Made by a program: the position numbers and the translations under genes. Source: JAHOYW01 sp963664605 (GTDB lineage: Bacteria > Verrucomicrobiota > Lentisphaeria > Victivallales > Victivallaceae). Taken from it: 64,000 bases of DNA. Positions 28,701 to 36,894 of the stretch are shown here, piece after piece. The DNA is taken from contig OY761536.1 of NCBI GenBank assembly GCA_963664605.1, positions 4,030,001 through 4,094,000 of the forward strand, in the 5' to 3' direction. Each line of letters opens with the position of its first letter. Position 1 is the first letter of the stretch. A model generated the notes under the pieces. The model was not told the origin of the DNA and made no database searches. It saw nothing but the letters and a program-made list of their open reading frames with translations.

Positions 28701-30055
28701 AGAAAAAAATTAGTGATGGAATTTTTGACCTGACTCCAGTGATGGATACAAAAAGTGATTCAAAGATTGTAGTTCAAATTGGTATTGAATATCAGCCGGG
28801 GAAATATATTTATGAACAGTTTGAAATTCCTGTAGAAGTAAAACCACTGGTTTCAGGCAAAATAAGATTTAACGGACTTGCAGGAAATAAGCTTTCTTGG
28901 TCTTTAGAAATCAAAAATCAGTCTGCTAAAGATGTAGACGTCATTCCTGAAATATCGAATCCTGCAATCTGCCAAATTTCTCCTAAATTAATAATAATCT
29001 CAGCAGGTTCTACTAAAATCATTAAGCTTACTTCAACTATCCCTGCTGGTACTGCGCCGGGTAGGCATCTTTTGTCTGGAGTTATAAAAACGAAAAGTCA
29101 AAAAAGTCAAGTTTGCAGTTTTGAGCATGAGATATATTATATCCCCGCTGAATATAATCTGGCAAAAAATCCAAGCTTTGAAAAAGCAGGCTATTGGAGT
29201 CTTAAAGGGCGTGGCGGAAAGCGCGATGCCGAAATCTTTAATACCGGTAAATACAGTATGAGGCTGGACAATATTACAGAAAAAGATGAGTCACGTCTAG
29301 TGCAGTCTATAAATTTAAATCAAAAAAGTGCATGTCCGGTTTATATTCGCTGTTATATTAAAACTCAGGAACTAAAGGGTAAATATGATAAATGGGCTTC
29401 ATTGTACATTGATTTTTTCTTTAATGATGGTACAAAAGCATACGGTAAAGGCATAAAAATACCTCCAGGTACAAATGACTGGAAGTATTTCGAGATGGTC
29501 TATAAAACAGGTAAGCCCATAAAAACGATAGGGGTGCATTTGATGCTGCGTAATAAGCACACTGGAACAGTATGGTTCGATGATATTTTCATTGGTGAAG
29601 ATCCAAATCTTAAAGGTAATTTAGCCATTGGCGCTCGACCAAGTGTGGACAGCAAGTTCCATAAAAAATATAATGCGTCAACGATAAATGATGGAGAGAT
29701 AAGGACTGATATTCACTGGACAAAAGAATCATGGGCTTCTCGTGAAGATAGCAAACCACATTGGGCTGTCTTGGATTTTGGTAGAAATACAAAAATAGGA
29801 AAAATCAAAATATTATGGTCAATGGATGGTGGTTTGCCAAAGACATCAAAGAAAATTCATCTTCAAACTTGGAATGGTGGGAAGTGGACTACCATAAATC
29901 AATCCATGTTTAACAATCCGCAAGCTGAAAGTGTTATTACGCTTCTGAAACCTGTAACAACTGCAAAACTCAGAGTTTGGCAACCAGCTGGCAGCGGCTC
30001 AAAAGAAAGACCGGAAATGATGTGGATAAGGGAAATTCAGGTGTATGAGCATTAG
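25697..30055 (+). CDS. Large secreted glycosidase-like protein with C-terminal discoidin domain
   Basis: The protein is 1452 residues. The signal peptide (MKKLTTILLIIFANFLNA) is followed by an N-terminal beta-rich domain (to about 250). A probable TIM barrel follows (about 270-600) with SGAELDGLYYDGLSSG, TMLNGSTDTYF and SKGIYPGLFDIGGAQG. Next come beta domains (about 610-850), a coiled helical section (about 880-960), more immunoglobulin-like domains, a CBM-like NLAKNPSFEKAGYW block (about 1153) and a final F5/8 type C domain (from NLAIGARPSVDSKF, about 1312). I cannot assign a CAZy family. DGLYYDG resembles the barrel strand with catalytic Asp seen in glycosidases, by inference only. It probably acts on an extracellular or surface glycan. 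Confidence 0.75.
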   Translation: MKKLTTILLIIFANFLNADDFNASGLNLSLNKNGTLKNLKISGESHTVPDNFNLFSIVDPSNPRKILAVTGNWKNKDNKLLFDSNNDPLKIKTKASISAEKEIVKINIQLKCQGNEKGAFFRFALPVNAKKWMWWDDIDTCRIIKDNKLYENTKSIRANADLPEFAGQPGLKMGYYAQNFCSVISDKENGLCYAVPLDQPRIFRTGYDSEKGIFYIVYDIGFSKDTKTPMQAEFTFYILNCNGKKGMRSALSKYYQAFPLFFSKNVKKEGQWLAFSDIHPIDNADEFDLQFRESNGEGMAIDDKLGLYTLSYYAHAGMIGWIPGYKPGISKFPDYETQLKAMIDSVAKKNKRKGLFKSSATKDADGKYAIRRWSMYGHLLTQTNMDPNLAFGKFMLDKIKPDYFKNYRFSGAELDGLYYDGLSSGLNYNKEHFKYAEFSPIWDPANKRPVLYNFFSSVAFARAVYNRMRNLNKYTMLNGSTDTYFMSPYVDISALETHSVNNKLLCQMRTNSPLRPFLVALKGDFIKEIEQEQILEYMEECVSKGIYPGLFDIGGAQGPGSRYWEHSFLYDRDRMMHRKYQVLCQKLNDSGWNPFYEAELKPYNPKLYIEQFGKSENNENLFITIINKSESIYNGFLELPKKLFAANSCIINELNGLLIDPQKSNGKVMVPVSLAPNRLMVIQIGKRDILLKQYISRIATNLDKYQRMVDLDKKRPEQLKYWRKFIAGGWPQAVEFDGKACMELADSAYVKGKTVAAFQYCMPYQSTPETLSLKISYYCDNIKLSNKGSFKLNVITGHVNTSTRFTERKNFNFVLPVGSRGWQTKEFKITPDKALRSVKIIPTLYNANGKVYINQISLTSSDGKKQYAKNPFMKEKYAKLNIKQNSQITEKIYKIEEKVKQALTELNNFKELKILCTNIVQDAILAEQWIKVSKIENEARREIRELKILTKKMWTVLQLVSDINFDIKMPLVFLPEVKNRFEIKSVSGNFNCKVDFPASWKKKKISDGIFDLTPVMDTKSDSKIVVQIGIEYQPGKYIYEQFEIPVEVKPLVSGKIRFNGLAGNKLSWSLEIKNQSAKDVDVIPEISNPAICQISPKLIIISAGSTKIIKLTSTIPAGTAPGRHLLSGVIKTKSQKSQVCSFEHEIYYIPAEYNLAKNPSFEKAGYWSLKGRGGKRDAEIFNTGKYSMRLDNITEKDESRLVQSINLNQKSACPVYIRCYIKTQELKGKYDKWASLYIDFFFNDGTKAYGKGIKIPPGTNDWKYFEMVYKTGKPIKTIGVHLMLRNKHTGTVWFDDIFIGEDPNLKGNLAIGARPSVDSKFHKKYNASTINDGEIRTDIHWTKESWASREDSKPHWAVLDFGRNTKIGKIKILWSMDGGLPKTSKKIHLQTWNGGKWTTINQSMFNNPQAESVITLLKPVTTAKLRVWQPAGSGSKERPEMMWIREIQVYEH

Positions 30056-31193
30056 AACCGAAAATAAATGCATTAATATTATTACTGGCTTTGATGGTGC
30101 TTCTCCATTTTCAAAAGATGGCATAATTACACATAAGAATAATTTTTGTGAAATCAGGCCGTCCTGGAGGAAAGAAAATGGAATCAGTGAAGAAGCTCTT
30201 GGTGCAGGAAGTAGCTTTTCTGTCAAAATAGAAAACACTTCAGATAAGGATATCCCTCTAAGATACTTTATAAATTGGCAGGATAAAAATAAAGTCAGGC
30301 TCAAATATCATGATTACGTAATGGTACTATTCCCTGATAAAAAGGATTGGGAAATATTGCCTTGTGTTTTGGATTGCCCCGGAGCATGGTTGGAGTTAGC
30401 GATACCTCCTGGCATTACTCATATAGGCAGCTCTCCTTGGTATGGTTATCAGAAGGCTGTTGAGTATCTTAAATCGAAAAATAGATTTCCAGAAGTTCGA
30501 TATTTTGCTATTGGGGAAAGTGAAGAAGGCAGAGAAATACCGGCATTGGTTGTTGATGACAGTAATTACTCAGGCAAAAAAGATGTTATCATTATGGCTC
30601 GTAATCATGCATATGAAAGTGCCGGTTCATTTTGTACAGAAGGAATGATAGATATGCTGCTTGAAAATGTAGAGTCATTTTATCTATATAAACGAAAATA
30701 CCGTTTTCATTTTCTGGCAATGACAAATCCTGATGGTGTAGCAAATGGCTTGAGTCGTTTAACGGCTCCAAGAGGAGCAGATCTTAATCGATGCGTTGAA
30801 CAAAATGATTCAGCTTGGCGTGCATTGAAAAATTATATTGATAATATTAGACCGGGTTACCTTTTGAATATTCACAATTGGATGGATAAAGAAAAAGACG
30901 GAATACTGTCGAATACCAAGCGTATGGCTTTAGAGTTCCGGCGACAGATGCCAGATTTGATTGAAGACGGGCATTATTGGGAAATGGAATGGACAGATCT
31001 TTATTTGAAGAACAACCATCTTTCCGAGTGTCCGCCGGAAAGTGAAAGTTGGAAAGATTATGTTAGAAAAAAATATAGATCAACTGCTCTGACCCTTGAA
31101 TTGCCTTGGTATAATAGAACTACCGCAAGAATGCGACAAATTGGACAGCAAAGCCTGATTGCTTTTTTGAATTCAGGTGAAGATTTTAAATGA
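30045..31193 (+). CDS. M14-like zinc carboxypeptidase family protein
   Basis: The protein is 382 residues, overlapping the previous gene by 11 bases. No signal peptide. After an N-terminal beta domain it has the M14 zinc and catalytic pattern: HAYE (His188, Glu191; HxxE), MTNPDGVANG, GADLNR, NIHNW (His277) and TLELPW (Glu352). This matches the order in carboxypeptidases, with a short insert between ligands. The N-terminal domain resembles the beta-sandwich seen in AGBL/CCP-type bacterial homologues. The substrate is perhaps a peptide or amidated sugar; the operon suggests a glycopeptide. Confidence 0.83.
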   Translation: MSIRTENKCINIITGFDGASPFSKDGIITHKNNFCEIRPSWRKENGISEEALGAGSSFSVKIENTSDKDIPLRYFINWQDKNKVRLKYHDYVMVLFPDKKDWEILPCVLDCPGAWLELAIPPGITHIGSSPWYGYQKAVEYLKSKNRFPEVRYFAIGESEEGREIPALVVDDSNYSGKKDVIIMARNHAYESAGSFCTEGMIDMLLENVESFYLYKRKYRFHFLAMTNPDGVANGLSRLTAPRGADLNRCVEQNDSAWRALKNYIDNIRPGYLLNIHNWMDKEKDGILSNTKRMALEFRRQMPDLIEDGHYWEMEWTDLYLKNNHLSECPPESESWKDYVRKKYRSTALTLELPWYNRTTARMRQIGQQSLIAFLNSGEDFK

Positions 31194-32212
31194 AGACAAA
31201 ATGGAATAATAAGATGAGAGAAAAACATATACTTTTAAATCCGCATTTAAGACCATATCAGTTAATGTGTATAATATGTCGTCTTGGAAGAAAAAATTCT
31301 GAACAATATTATTTTGAAAACAGGCTTAATAAAATATTAGGTACTATTACAAAAAATATTCATGTTCCAGTAAGCGTAGTTGCAAACGTCGACGGCACTT
31401 TTAAATTTCAAAATCCAGGCTGTCAATATGATACTCCGGAAGGAAAGGAATTTAATGAATTGCGTGACCTGACAATTTTGCAGAAAATCGGTCTCATGCC
31501 GGGAAGCACCTGGCCGGCTTCAGAACTCTTCAGATTGATTTATGAAAAAGTACAAACTTGTTCCGGAGTCTGTATCTATAATGATGCAGCTTCTGAAAAA
31601 TGGGGCAAGTGTAAGTTTGCAGAGACCGGCAACTATGAACGTGGGATAGCAAAAGGTTACGATTTGTTGTTTGCAGATAGAAGCGAAGAAGACTTATCTC
31701 ATTGCAAGAAAATAAGTGTAAAGCAAATATATAAGGAAAAAGAATTACGTATAAGACCGCATCACTTAATGTGTATGGCTTGTCATCACAGAGGAAGGGA
31801 TAGTAAAGACTTGAATCCAATTGAAGCAGACAATATTATAGAAGTTTTAAATGTGTGCATAAATACCCCCGATATCCCTATTAGGCTTATAAAAGGTCCC
31901 TGCATGGTCTGCACGCCATGTCGCGGTTACCATGAAGCTGAAAAACTTTGTGATCGTTCTCCTGGCATAAGCGTTCGGGATCAGAAAAAAGATCTTGATT
32001 TTTTAAGGTTGACTGGTCTGTCATATAATGATGTTTTACCAGCAAGAGAAATGTTTCAGAAAATATTTGAAAATATTCTTTCAACTACCGATGTTTGTGG
32101 TAATGGGGATTCTATAGAAACCGGCACTGGCTGGCGAATTTGTAATGGACCGACAGGAAATAAAAGCTACATCAAAGCTATTTCGGCAAAACTTGGATTA
32201 AAAAGGAAATAA
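31190..32212 (+). CDS. Duplicated DUF1284-like cysteine-rich protein
   Basis: The protein is 340 residues made of two similar halves. Half one has LRPYQLMCIICRLGR, IHVPVSVVAN, RDLTILQKIGL, PASELFRLIYEKV and SGVCIYND. Half two has IRPHHLMCMACHHRGR, PDIPIRLIKG, KKDLDFLRLTGL, PAREMFQKIFENI and DVCGNG. DUF1284 proteins are normally a single unit beginning with RPHHL-x-C. Each half has several Cys/His, so a metal or iron-sulfur site is plausible. The gene overlaps the previous by 4 bases and is followed at 3 bases by the symporter. No enzymatic role known to me. Confidence 0.7.
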   Translation: MKTKWNNKMREKHILLNPHLRPYQLMCIICRLGRKNSEQYYFENRLNKILGTITKNIHVPVSVVANVDGTFKFQNPGCQYDTPEGKEFNELRDLTILQKIGLMPGSTWPASELFRLIYEKVQTCSGVCIYNDAASEKWGKCKFAETGNYERGIAKGYDLLFADRSEEDLSHCKKISVKQIYKEKELRIRPHHLMCMACHHRGRDSKDLNPIEADNIIEVLNVCINTPDIPIRLIKGPCMVCTPCRGYHEAEKLCDRSPGISVRDQKKDLDFLRLTGLSYNDVLPAREMFQKIFENILSTTDVCGNGDSIETGTGWRICNGPTGNKSYIKAISAKLGLKRK

Positions 32213-32215
32213 AAA

Positions 32216-34477
32216 ATGCATTGGATCGATTGGATTATTGTTCTTATACCGTTATTGTTTGTTTTGATAATAGGTTTTAAAACAAGGAAATATGTAAAAG
32301 GAGTAGCTGACTTTCTTACCGCTGGGCGAGTAGCGGGCAGGTATGTGGTGGCTGTGGCAAGTGGCGAGGCGGCTATGGGTATAATAAGCCTAGTCGCAGT
32401 TTTTGAAAGATACTATCAATGCGGTTTTGCAATAAGCTTCTGGGGACAGATAAATATTCCTATATTAATATTACTTTCTCTTTCTGGATATTGCGTTTAT
32501 CGTTTTCGGGAAACTCGTGCTATGACACTGGGGCAGTTTTTCGAACTGCGTTATAATAAATCATTTAGAATTCTTGCAGCTTCAATTCAAGCAATTTCAG
32601 GGATAATTAATTATGCAATATTTCCGGCCGTTAGTGCTCGTTTTCTGATTTATTATCTTGATCTTCCAGTTACAGTCAATATATTTGACATACAATTTCC
32701 AATGTTTGGATTGATAATGATGTGTTTTTTGTCTCTGGCGGTCGTTATAGTTTGTTTTGGTGGTCAAGTAACAATAATGGTTACAGACTGTATTCAGGGA
32801 ATTTTAAGCTATCCGATGTATGTACTCGTTGTTGGTTTTATTATTTGGAAGTTTTCATGGTTTTCTGAAATTTCTCCAACTCTTTTAGATCGTGGAGATG
32901 GCCTTAGTATGCTAAACCCTTACGATGTTGAAAAAATGCGGGATTTTAACTTATTTTTTGTTTTTGTAGGCATATGCGGGTTTATTATCAACCGCATGTC
33001 ATGGTCGGGGTCTCAGGGATATAATGCTGCTGCGGCTAATCCTCATGAACAAAAAATGGGAGGAGTACTTGGAACTTGGCGAAGCGGACTCTCTATTATG
33101 ATGTATATCATGTTGGCTATTGCGGCTTATACTTTTATGAATAATTTTAACTACAAGAATGATGCGACTCAAGTAAGGCAGGAATTAGCTTTAAAAGTCA
33201 TGGCTGACGTTGCTCCTGAAGAAAATCTGAAAACTGTCCGGATGCAAGCGGAAAAATTATTAGCTAAAAAAGTTACTGTGATAAACAGCTACACTGCGGA
33301 TAAATATTCTCCTGGAAGACGGGGAGATGAAGTAAAAGAATTAACTAGAAATGTTTTGAATCGTTCTGATAGAGGAAAGGGACAAGTTTTTGCTACTATT
33401 TACGGACAAATGCTGGTACCGGTTGCTGTTAGAGAAATCCTTCCCATTGGAATAACGGGAGTATTTTGTGCAATAATGTTTTTTCTTCTTTTAAGCACTG
33501 ATACCACATATATGCATTCTTGGGGAAGTATAATTGTTCAGGATATTATTTTACCATTCCGTAAAAAAGCATTTACACCAAAACAACAATTGTTTTTACT
33601 TAGAATTATTATTGCAGGTGTCGCTATTTTTGCATTCTGTTTCTCACTTTTCTTTTCGCAAATTGATTATATCTTGATGTTCTTCTCGATAACTGGCGCT
33701 ATATGGCTTGGAGGAGCCGGACCTTGTATAGTTTTGGGACTATACTGGAATCGAGGCACGTCATGGGGAGCTTTTGCTGGTCTCTTATCGGGTGCATCTA
33801 TTGCTGTTAGTGGATTTGTTGCACAAAATTATTGGGTCGAATACATATATCCATGGCTGGTGCAGGAACAACTAATTGATACCGTTGTTTGGATTATTGA
33901 GGGGATATCAAGACCATTTAATCCATATATTCTATGGGAAGTCAATGGAGATAAATTCCCTATAAATTCAATGGAGATTTACTTTATTGCAATGATCGTA
34001 TCAATCTCTCTTTATATAAGTATTTCGTTGTTAACCTGTAAAAAAGTATTCAATATGGATAGGTTACTTCATCGTGGAAAATATAAGAAAGAAGAAATAG
34101 AACCAGCAGTACATTCGAAATCTAAAATATCTTGGTTCAAACGAAATTTACTTGGCATAGATTCTGAATATACACGGGGCGATAAAACTTTAGCATGGTC
34201 TGTTTTTTTATATTCAATAGTTTTTCAGTTCGGTAGTTTTATTGTTATCATTGTTTGGAATTTATTTGCTCCATGGTCTGATAAATGGTGGGGCAACTGG
34301 TTCTTAATAAACAACCTTATTATTGTCGGAATTATAGGAGTTGTTACAACTGTATGGTTTACTATTGGCGGAACGCTTGATCTGATAAAAATGTTTAAGC
34401 GACTTGAAGAAAAACAAGAGAATTTACTTGATGACGGCAGAGTTGTTAATCATGTATCAACTGATGATATCGCTTAA
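32216..34477 (+). CDS. Sodium:solute symporter (SSS family)
   Basis: The protein is 753 residues with about 13-15 membrane segments. The opening (WIDWIIVLIPLLFVLIIGF, then DFLTAGRVAGRYVVAVASG), TLGQFFELRYNKSFRILAA, the TGAIWLGGAGPCIVLGLYW block and a long C-terminal extension fit SSS transporters (SLC5-like). They import sugars or organic solutes with Na+. A soluble insert at about residues 315-385 is long for the family. It is in mid-operon, 3 bases after the DUF1284-like gene, and is the likely importer for the locus product. Confidence 0.9.
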   Translation: MHWIDWIIVLIPLLFVLIIGFKTRKYVKGVADFLTAGRVAGRYVVAVASGEAAMGIISLVAVFERYYQCGFAISFWGQINIPILILLSLSGYCVYRFRETRAMTLGQFFELRYNKSFRILAASIQAISGIINYAIFPAVSARFLIYYLDLPVTVNIFDIQFPMFGLIMMCFLSLAVVIVCFGGQVTIMVTDCIQGILSYPMYVLVVGFIIWKFSWFSEISPTLLDRGDGLSMLNPYDVEKMRDFNLFFVFVGICGFIINRMSWSGSQGYNAAAANPHEQKMGGVLGTWRSGLSIMMYIMLAIAAYTFMNNFNYKNDATQVRQELALKVMADVAPEENLKTVRMQAEKLLAKKVTVINSYTADKYSPGRRGDEVKELTRNVLNRSDRGKGQVFATIYGQMLVPVAVREILPIGITGVFCAIMFFLLLSTDTTYMHSWGSIIVQDIILPFRKKAFTPKQQLFLLRIIIAGVAIFAFCFSLFFSQIDYILMFFSITGAIWLGGAGPCIVLGLYWNRGTSWGAFAGLLSGASIAVSGFVAQNYWVEYIYPWLVQEQLIDTVVWIIEGISRPFNPYILWEVNGDKFPINSMEIYFIAMIVSISLYISISLLTCKKVFNMDRLLHRGKYKKEEIEPAVHSKSKISWFKRNLLGIDSEYTRGDKTLAWSVFLYSIVFQFGSFIVIIVWNLFAPWSDKWWGNWFLINNLIIVGIIGVVTTVWFTIGGTLDLIKMFKRLEEKQENLLDDGRVVNHVSTDDIA

Positions 34478-34495
34478 CTTAAACTTATATGAAAG

Positions 34496-35635
34496 ATGAA
34501 CAGCTTAAAGAATAAAGGAATTAAACTGAGTATTCCTATGCCGTTACTATTGGTCATAGATGACGTTGGTTGGTGGAACGGAGAAAATGGAAGCCATAAA
34601 AATGAACCATACAGAACTGGAATCAATCGAGCTCACTGCGTTGATGACTACTTAGCTATAATAGAGCTAGCTAGAAAGACAAACATGAGAATACCTGTTG
34701 GTATGGTTTTGTGCGAATGGAGCAGGAATAATGTTCTCAGAAAAGTTCCAAGTTCTACATGGTTGGGAAATGCATGGAGAGATTGTGTACCTGTTGATAA
34801 GCTTGAGCATGCCGCAAGCATTTTGAATAAAAATCATAAGTATCTTGAGATATGTTTACATGCAGTAGGACACGAATTCTGGGGAAACAATATCATGACT
34901 CGTGCAGAATGGGCAAATTCCAATGGTGTAATGAGGCAGCAAGACCAGGTAAAAGCACATTTGGATGTTTTTGGGAAAATTATGGAACAAAACCAACTTG
35001 GAGGTTTTCCTGTTTCATTCATTCCAGCAGCCTTTTATCATGCATTTGGAGAAAAAAACGGAATTGCAGCGATATTGAAGCATTACGGTATTAAATTTAT
35101 TTCAACAGATTTTGAAAAGATGAAAAAAACAAAGAAAATTCAAAATAAATATTTTGGTGTTGATAACGGTTTACCTACTATTGATCGCGGAGATAATGGA
35201 ATAGAATGGTTTGAAACTAATCCAAATATTGCTGATAAAACTTTCGAGGGACCTATATGTGGAATTCACTGGGCAAATATATTACACTTAAATCCTCAGA
35301 AAAATATGAAAGTGGTAGAGTCGTGGGTTAAAAAAATTAATTTTTATAGACAGTTGTTTGATCGCATACTTGCAAAGGATATATATGATTGCTGGACCCA
35401 GCTTGTTTATCACAGTTTGGCAGATATTTATTTAAATGATAATATATTATATTTTGATTTTTCTAAAATAAAAAAAATGGATTTACCTTTTCTTAATGAT
35501 AGCTTTCATATAAAAATTGAAACGATAAAAAGAATTGATATTCCTGAAAGCATGATTGAGAACATATCTGAGAATAGTTATCGTTATGTTATTAAAATTG
35601 AAGCAAGAAACTTTATGAGCTTAAGGCTGGAGTAA
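34496..35635 (+). CDS. Polysaccharide deacetylase-like (NodB-fold) protein
   Basis: The protein is 379 residues, no signal peptide. LLLVIDDVGWW supplies a DD pair near the N-terminus. LEICLHAVGHEFWG supplies two histidines in the position of the H-x(3-4)-H metal motif, and later FISTDFEKM and CGIHWANI fit a NodB-type barrel. The match to classic CE4 motifs is loose, so deacetylation of an amino sugar is an inference supported by the context. No good ribosome binding site is seen before the ATG (GAAAG only). The gene lies 18 bases after the symporter. Confidence 0.55.
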   Translation: MNSLKNKGIKLSIPMPLLLVIDDVGWWNGENGSHKNEPYRTGINRAHCVDDYLAIIELARKTNMRIPVGMVLCEWSRNNVLRKVPSSTWLGNAWRDCVPVDKLEHAASILNKNHKYLEICLHAVGHEFWGNNIMTRAEWANSNGVMRQQDQVKAHLDVFGKIMEQNQLGGFPVSFIPAAFYHAFGEKNGIAAILKHYGIKFISTDFEKMKKTKKIQNKYFGVDNGLPTIDRGDNGIEWFETNPNIADKTFEGPICGIHWANILHLNPQKNMKVVESWVKKINFYRQLFDRILAKDIYDCWTQLVYHSLADIYLNDNILYFDFSKIKKMDLPFLNDSFHIKIETIKRIDIPESMIENISENSYRYVIKIEARNFMSLRLE

Positions 35636-35640
35636 TTAGC

Positions 35641-36894
35641 ATGGTATTAGATCAAATATTCAAAAAATTAGGAATAGAAGAATTCAAAAGTTCTTTAGTT
35701 TGTGATTATAATTTTATTCCGTCCAAAAATAAAACTACTCCATTAATCCTTAGAGATAGGTTTATTATAGAATGTTCTCAGCTAGCTGGATTAGGCGAAG
35801 ATGTGATAGAAAAACTCTTAATAATAGCAAGAGGCATTTCTGCAGATCAATATTTATGTAATTTTTTTGTCTATTCTAATTATCTGCTTTTTTGTGGTGA
35901 TGATAATCTTGGAGATAGAATAAAAGATTTTCCCGATATGAAGGCGTATATGCAGGAGGATGGTCCTGGATTTCTGGCTCTTTTGGCTCTTTCAGGAATT
36001 TCCAATTGTAAAAAAATATTTAAAAATATGAAAATTCCGGATGATGTAATCGAAGGAGCTTTTAAGGATATTGCTATATGGATAGAACATTTCAAAAATA
36101 ATTTAGGTATCATTGGTATTACTCCTAGAATTCTTATATGGGAGAGAAATATATTATTGGGTAAATTATATCGGCTTGGAAGATTACAATTTGGAATTAA
36201 GCCTTTTCAAGGAGAAATAATCGCCTTTAGAAATGAAAGCACTGATCAAGTTATTGCGCTTGCTAAAGATGGGATAGCATTAAACTCAGAGGGCCAGTTT
36301 GCTGGAATTAGTGATAAAAAAAAATGGATTTCTAAATTGGTAGCAAAAGATAATGTAGTCTATGGCAATCCGGTTTCGCCTTCGGGATATATAAAACATG
36401 AAACTGTAAATCTCAACTTGAGTAAATGGAAGGAAGTTTTAGCTCCTGGAGATTTGATTTTGGATACACATATACCTGCTGGCAAGGGGTTTAATATTGA
36501 AGCGTGCATAAAATCGTTTGACTACGCTGTAAAGTTTTTCAAAAAATATTTCCCTGATAAAAATATAAAAGCTTGGTCATGTCATTCCTGGTTTCTTGAT
36601 AACCAATACATCAGTTTACTACCGGCAAATTCAAATATTATAAAATTTCAGAAAGAAATGTATTTATATCCGATTAATGAAGGAGGAGAAGATAGTTATT
36701 GGAGAATTTTTGGCGAAAATGCAATGAAAAATGGTATAAGTAAACTGCCTAAAAATAGTTTTCTCCAGAAAGTAGTTGCTGAATTCATTGAACAAGGGGG
36801 AAAACTAAGATCTGGTGGAGGTTTTTTTCTCATTGACGATCTTCCTTTCGGGAGATGTTGTTATATTCAAAATAAGCAAAAAAAGGATTTTTAA
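35641..36894 (+). CDS. GNAT_C/DUF5596-type acyltransferase-like protein
   Basis: The protein is 417 residues. Residues about 1-150 form a helical domain like DUF5596. The rest carries the conserved features of the GNAT_C family: YRLGRLQFGIKPF, LDTHIPAGKGFNIEACIKSF, WSCHSWFLD, LPANSNIIKF. Family members are annotated as acyltransferase-domain proteins, with no clear acetyl-CoA loop visible and no proven reaction. Its stop codon abuts the start of the sulfatase gene. In the operon, it might transfer or remove an acyl group on the sugar. Confidence 0.75.
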   Translation: MVLDQIFKKLGIEEFKSSLVCDYNFIPSKNKTTPLILRDRFIIECSQLAGLGEDVIEKLLIIARGISADQYLCNFFVYSNYLLFCGDDNLGDRIKDFPDMKAYMQEDGPGFLALLALSGISNCKKIFKNMKIPDDVIEGAFKDIAIWIEHFKNNLGIIGITPRILIWERNILLGKLYRLGRLQFGIKPFQGEIIAFRNESTDQVIALAKDGIALNSEGQFAGISDKKKWISKLVAKDNVVYGNPVSPSGYIKHETVNLNLSKWKEVLAPGDLILDTHIPAGKGFNIEACIKSFDYAVKFFKKYFPDKNIKAWSCHSWFLDNQYISLLPANSNIIKFQKEMYLYPINEGGEDSYWRIFGENAMKNGISKLPKNSFLQKVVAEFIEQGGKLRSGGGFFLIDDLPFGRCCYIQNKQKKDF

